From Ascoidea asiatica (lineage: Eukaryota > Ascomycota > Saccharomycetes > Ascoideales > Ascoideaceae), in assembly GCA_001600695.1 (NCBI GenBank), contig BCKQ01000002.1, forward strand, positions 1,240,001 to 1,304,000: DNA of 64,000 nt, in the 5' to 3' direction. Position numbers and translations under genes: made by a program. Of this stretch, positions 59,869 to 64,000 are shown piece after piece (positions within the stretch are counted from its first letter, which is position 1; every line of letters starts with the position of its first letter). Under the pieces are notes generated by a model, which was given only the letters and a program-made list of their open reading frames with translations, was not told where the DNA came from and did not search any database.

Positions 59869-60329
59869 ATGACAGGTAGAATACATGGATTTCTTGGAGG
59901 TAAGTTTACTTTTATACCAATAGAATAATGAATAATGAATAATGAATAATGAATAATGAATAATGAAATGAAATATGAATAAGAGAATAATAACTAATCA
60001 ATAATATTTATATATATTTTGGAATATAATTAGGAGTACTTTTAACATCATCAATAGTTTATGGAACAGTTTTAGAAATACATAGAAATGAAAGAATTTT
60101 AAGAAATTCATTAGAAACATCAAAGAAAATTATTGATGAAAGAAATTTAATTAAATTACCACCAAAAAGAATAAATGATTATATAAATAGACCAAGTTTT
60201 AAAGAAAATTTAAAAGATATTTGGAATGAAGAAATTATAATTGGAGTTAATTGGTTGTATTCAATAAATTGGATTAATATTAGTAATAAATTTGAAAGAA
60301 GTTTAAAGAAATTAATTGAAAATAACTAA
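59869..60329 (+). CDS. MIC12: MICOS complex subunit Mic12 (Aim5 family); two exons
   Basis: Spliced as 59869..59899 and 60034..60329, 108 residues. Exon 1 encodes MTGRIHGFLG plus one base. The joined product has a hydrophobic segment right after the start (FLGGVLLTSSIVYGTVLE) and then EIHRNERILRNSL. The C-terminal block LKDIWNEEIIIGVNWLYS matches S. cerevisiae Aim5/Mic12 (106 aa), whose end reads IKDIWNEQIRNSVDWIYS. Mic12 is a small inner-membrane protein that couples MICOS subcomplexes at crista junctions. The 3' end lies 22 bp from the convergent TSC10 stop. Confidence 0.9.
59900..60033 (+). other. Intron of MIC12 carrying a 7-bp tandem repeat
   Basis: Donor GTAAGT, AACTAAT branch-like sequence near 59991-59997, acceptor TAATTAG ending at 60033. 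Splicing reads G-G-V-L-L-T-S-S across the join. Six tandem GAATAAT units occupy 59923-59964, so intron length is likely variable between strains. Confidence 0.88.
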
Positions 60330-60351
60330 AATAACTAAAGTGAATATATAA

Positions 60352-60893
60352 TTATATAATTTTATTATTATCTTTTTCTTTTTCTTTATTTTTAATTTTA
60401 TTATCTTTTTTTGTAAAATAATTATTAATTTGACGATATAAATCCCATTTATAAAAAGGAGCAATAAATAAAAAAATTAAACCTAATATTAAATCAATAA
60501 TATAAAATCTTCTTGGACTAAAACCCATCATACCAGAATTTAAAAAAAATCCAATAAAATCAGTATTAATTAATTCAATACCATTATTTAATTGATTTAA
60601 AATTATATTAAAACAAGATAATAAATCAATTGGATTTGAAGCACCTTCAATAATTTTTGTAATTTCAGGTTTTGATTTATTTTCTTCAATATAACCTTCA
60701 GAATTAAAATTACCTGGTAAAATTGTTGTAATTTTTATATTTTTATAAGGTAAAGCTTCTGTTCTTAATAAATCAGATAAATTTCTAATTGCAGCTTTTG
60801 AAGGTGAATATGATCCATAACCGATAAATGGGAAAAAAGCAACTGAGGAACTAAAAAAAATTATATGATTTATATCTTTTGGTTCTATATTAC

Positions 60894-60933
<40 letters not shown>

Positions 60934-61377
60934 TTTGATGGATTGATTGATTAAATGTTTAAAAGCAACATGAGAGAAAAATAAAGAAGTGAAGAAATTT
61001 AATTTAGTTTGAGATTCTAATTCATCACCAGAATAATCTTTAAATAATTTAGGTAATGCAGAACCTGCAACACAAAATATTATATTTGGAATTAAATTAA
61101 ATTTTAATGGATTTAAAATTTTCTCAAAACATTTCTCACATTCTTTATAAATTGAAATATCAGAGACTATATAAAAAAGTTTTTGAGATTTATTAATTCT
61201 ATATAATTCAATTTCTTTTATTGCATTTTTTAATTTTATTTCTGTTCTTGCTATAATTATTACATTTGCAGATCTTTTAAATAATTGTTTTGCAATTTCT
61301 AATCCTAAACCTTGAGAACCACCTGTTATAACTACAGTTCTATCCTTGACTACAAATTTATTTGAATTGAAAAACAT
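60352..61377 (-). CDS. TSC10: 3-ketodihydrosphingosine reductase
   Basis: 341 residues. Classical SDR: VVITGGSQGLGLEIAKQLF cofactor motif, NVIIIARTEIKLK, VAGSALPKLFKDYS, catalytic Ser in HIIFFSSSVAFFPFIGYG and Tyr-x3-Lys in YGSYSPSKAAIRNL. LRTEALPYKNIKITTILPG is characteristic of the Tsc10/FVT1 group. A C-terminal hydrophobic region (IDLILGLIFLFIAPFYKW) anchors it in the ER, followed by a Lys/Asn-rich tail. An Asn run encoded by an AAT repeat interrupts the middle. It makes dihydrosphingosine with NADPH in sphingolipid synthesis. Confidence 0.94.
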
Positions 61378-62327
61378 TTGTATGATAAAGAATAATAATA
61401 AGACAATAAGACTAACTTCGGAAATAGAATATTATCAACAGAATACTTGTGTAACTAATATCTCTTTCAATCAATTAATATCTGATTATCTTTCATATCA
61501 TTGATAAATATCATTGATTATATTTCATTGATTTCTCTTGTTCTTCTTGTTACTTTTCATTGACATTCTCACGAAGGTTTTGTCACTCGGCGGGTATTGC
61601 GCTGCAGTACGCAATAATTATAACATTGTACAGCGCGAGACCACTCTTCTGGTACTCTTTATTTTCTGTTCACATGCCATTTTAAGCAGCCCACGGGAGT
61701 CATGTTCAGAGCCCTAGCTCTTGCTTAGAGCCCTGCTCAACACTCAACACTTTTCTCGCTCGCTCACTTCTCTGCAGCACTATGCTGCACTCCGCGCCCG
61801 TCGACAGCCCATGCACACAGAAAGAACACCCACAGGTCTGGCTTCTTTCTTCTCACCAGATCTGTTTCATTCAATATATTAATACTTCAACTATTACTCA
61901 AAGAATTACTCTCATTATTACTTTATACTCTTTTATTTATATAAATATTTTATTTTATTCTTTTATTTCAATCAAATTAACTCCATTCATCTCTTTTTAT
62001 ATCATTTTATATTATTTTATATCAGTTTATATCAGTTTATATCATTCACATCATTCATATCATTCATATACTTTTTATCACATTCAAATCACAACAATTA
62101 TTCAAAATTCTGTTGGTTATAAACTTGTTTATCAATTTAGGTAATTTAATCAATTTTATCAATCTAAGATTTTTCATTTTCGACTATTTTTCTAAAACGT
62201 GTATCATATCATATCATACTATATCAAATTAACTTATTTTATATTTTATCTTATATCCTATATTATATTATTTCATATCAAATAAATCATTAAATCAATA
62301 TATTTTTATATAAATATAATTATCAAA
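61378..62327. other. Divergent region between TSC10 and GPC1 with GC-rich island
   Basis: No credible gene. A GC-rich island at about 61565-61860 contains the TATTGCG inverted repeat (separate entry), AGAGCCCTAGCTCTTGCTTAGAGCCCT with AGAGCCCT twice, and CTGCAGCACTATGCTGCA. To the right, TTTATATCAGTTTATATCA and CATTCATATCATTCATA repeats run to about 62070. Confidence 0.45.
61595..61616. promoter_or_regulatory. Perfect 7-bp inverted repeat in the TSC10/GPC1 promoter
   Basis: TATTGCG (61595-61601) and CGCAATA (61610-61616) flank an 8-base spacer that itself contains the CTGCAG palindrome. It looks like a dimeric protein-binding site. The binding factor is unknown. Confidence 0.35.
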
Positions 62328-64000
62328 ATGGAACTGAATATAAATATAAATATTAATAGAAATATATCTCCATCAACTTCAATGTCTTCAATAAATAATT
62401 ATAATAATAATAATAATAACATTAGTACTAATACTAATACCAATACTAATACTATCACTAATAACAATAATACTAATAAAAGTGAAAGTGATATTGATTT
62501 TGATTCAGATTCTGAAGTTTATCTTAATTCAAATAATAATCCAACTTCAATTCCAATTCAATCACCTTTACAATCTCCATTACAATCAGATTTGAATTCT
62601 CCAAAATTAACGGATTCAAATATTTCTAATTCCAATACTTCTGAAGCTGAGGAATATGAGAATCCAGAAACTGAAGATAATATACAACTTTTTCCAAGAT
62701 CAACTTCTTCAATTTCTATATCTTCTGCATATTCTTCATCTAATTATTTTAAAACTCCAATTGATAAAATGTCTTTATTAGAATTATTAGATCCATTATC
62801 AATATCTTATTTAGATATTGGAGGTATTTCAAAAAAAAATAAAAATAAACATAAACATACAAATACAAATACTAAATTGAAATTAAAAGATAATTTATTA
62901 AATAAAGTTAAAATTAATACAAATAATTTACCATTTAAAGATATAAAAAATATAAAAAATATAAAAAATTTAACAAATATTGAATTATCTGAAATTAAAA
63001 AAAAATTTTCAAAAAGATTAGATAATTTAGATAAAAATTTAATTAAAAATTTAACAGCTTCAAAAACTGAAAAATTATTTTATGCTTTTACTTTATATTC
63101 AATTTTTTTTGCAGGTTATTTAATTGGTAAATATCCAAAATATTTTCATCTTTATTATTCATTTTTATTTATAATTTTAATACCAATTAGAGCTTATACA
63201 TATTATAAAAAAAATTTTAATTATTTCTTAGCAGATTTATGTTATTATGTTAATATTTTAACAATGATTTTTATTTGGTTATTTCCAAATTCTTCTCATC
63301 TTTATATGATTTGTTTTTGTTTTTCATTTGGTACATTATCATGGGCTGTAATAACTTGGAGAAATTCTTTAGTTTTACATTCAATTGAAAAAATTACTTC
63401 TTCTTTTATTCATGTTATACCTCCAGTAACTTTATTTGTTATAACACATGAATTAGATTCTGATTTTAAAAAAAAAAGATTTAATGGTGCTTATAAATTT
63501 AATTTAAATATTAATAATTGGAGTTTATGGAATGGTATATTATGGACATCATTTTATTATTTAATTTGGCAATTATTTTATCATTATTTTATAACTATAA
63601 GAAATGCAGAAAGTATAAAAAATGGTAAAGTTAATTCATTTACATGGTTAAGAAAATCATATAGTAAAAAAACAATTGGTAAAATTGTTAATAATTTACC
63701 AGAACCATTACCTGTGATTGCATTTACTTTAATTCAATATGGTTATCAATTATCAACAATGTTATTATGTCCAATTTGGTTAAAAAATAAAAGATCTGCA
63801 TCATTATTTATGACATTTATATTTATTATTGCTTCTTATAATGGTGCATCATATTATGTTGATGTATTTGGTAAAAGATTAGAAAAAGAAGTTTCAAGAT
63901 TACAAAAAGAAATTTCTGATTTACAAGCTGAACATTTACAAAATATTAATTCAAATAATAATTCAAGTAGTAATAATTCAAGTTCAATCTCAATTGATAA
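62328..64000 (+). CDS. GPC1: Glycerophosphocholine acyltransferase Gpc1 (DUF2838 family), 3' end outside the window
   Basis: ATG at 62328; the frame is open to the right edge (557 codons, no stop), so the C-terminus is missing. The first ~165 residues are Ser/Asn/Thr-rich, with low-complexity and acidic stretches. The conserved multi-pass region begins near residue 245: YAFTLYSIFFAGYLIGKYP, LADLCYYVNILTMIFIWLFP, FGTLSWAVITWRNSLVLHS, KITSSFIHVIPPVTLF and YHYFITIRNAE, as in S. cerevisiae YGR149W. Gpc1 re-acylates glycerophosphocholine with acyl-CoA in ER membranes to make lyso-PC. The visible end (KRLEKEVSRLQKEISDLQAE) is a coiled coil. Possible coregulation with the divergent TSC10 is inference. 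Confidence 0.92.
   Translation, partial: MELNINININRNISPSTSMSSINNYNNNNNNISTNTNTNTNTITNNNNTNKSESDIDFDSDSEVYLNSNNNPTSIPIQSPLQSPLQSDLNSPKLTDSNISNSNTSEAEEYENPETEDNIQLFPRSTSSISISSAYSSSNYFKTPIDKMSLLELLDPLSISYLDIGGISKKNKNKHKHTNTNTKLKLKDNLLNKVKINTNNLPFKDIKNIKNIKNLTNIELSEIKKKFSKRLDNLDKNLIKNLTASKTEKLFYAFTLYSIFFAGYLIGKYPKYFHLYYSFLFIILIPIRAYTYYKKNFNYFLADLCYYVNILTMIFIWLFPNSSHLYMICFCFSFGTLSWAVITWRNSLVLHSIEKITSSFIHVIPPVTLFVITHELDSDFKKKRFNGAYKFNLNINNWSLWNGILWTSFYYLIWQLFYHYFITIRNAESIKNGKVNSFTWLRKSYSKKTIGKIVNNLPEPLPVIAFTLIQYGYQLSTMLLCPIWLKNKRSASLFMTFIFIIASYNGASYYVDVFGKRLEKEVSRLQKEISDLQAEHLQNINSNNNSSSNNSSSISID

Noticed and set aside
1-64000. tRNA, 5S rRNA, U-snRNA and transposon genes
   Set aside because: I looked by eye for B-box sequences (GGTTCGA-type), spliceosomal RNA core motifs and reverse-transcriptase or integrase motifs on both strands and found none convincing. 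A covariance-model search would be decisive.

Overview
The window is nuclear DNA from a very AT-rich budding yeast (Saccharomycotina). The genes are intron-poor and mostly single-exon. The few introns have GTAAGT/GTATGT-type donors and TACTAAC-like branch points. Proteins carry long Asn/Ser/Lys low-complexity inserts. Retention of eIF3 subunit e, a MOZART1 homologue, an alpha-actinin-like protein and a C2orf76/UPF0538 protein argues against Saccharomyces and its close relatives, which lack at least the first three. A CTG codon sits on the invariant Leu of the peroxidase motif R-L-A-W-H, which favours CTG = Leu, although this is one informative codon. I cannot name the species.

Layout. 0-5 kb: the 3' end of an unrecognised gene, a peroxidase with an unusual membrane-type N-terminal extension and one intron, and CBF5. 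5.7-22.4 kb: a block in which SMT3 (SUMO) lies near three proteins that each combine an N-terminal coiled coil with a C-terminal beta-grasp/SUMO-like domain. The same block holds TIP41, CNB1, a CK2 catalytic subunit, the spliced UPF0538 gene and an alpha-actinin-like gene. 22.7-25.7 kb: a membrane protein with an unresolved start, FMT1, and a newly assembled spliced MZT1 gene preceded by a directly abutting 33-codon ORF. 25.7-37.2 kb: an accessory-looking metabolic block of two FAD monooxygenases, an HSL-type alpha/beta hydrolase, a GRE2-like reductase and a Zn2Cys6 regulator. 37.9-43.6 kb: RMD5/GID2 with a large insertion inside its RING, ARG1 with two Gcn4 sites, and RPC31. 43.6-55.1 kb: two long stretches without recognisable genes (about 6 and 3.6 kb) on either side of one unrecognised 619-aa protein. 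55.1-64 kb: pirin, eIF3e, MRPL8, a spliced MIC12 gene, TSC10 and the 5' part of GPC1.

How the genes relate. Most are housekeeping genes in mixed orientation with no operon logic. The main exceptions are the ubiquitin-like cluster around SMT3, the 25.7-37.2 kb metabolic block, and the divergent MRPL8/MIC12 pair of mitochondrial genes, which shares a promoter with two CACGTG sites. Compact islands clearly richer in G/C than the background lie in several long intergenic regions. I recognised no tRNA, rRNA, transposon or CRISPR array.
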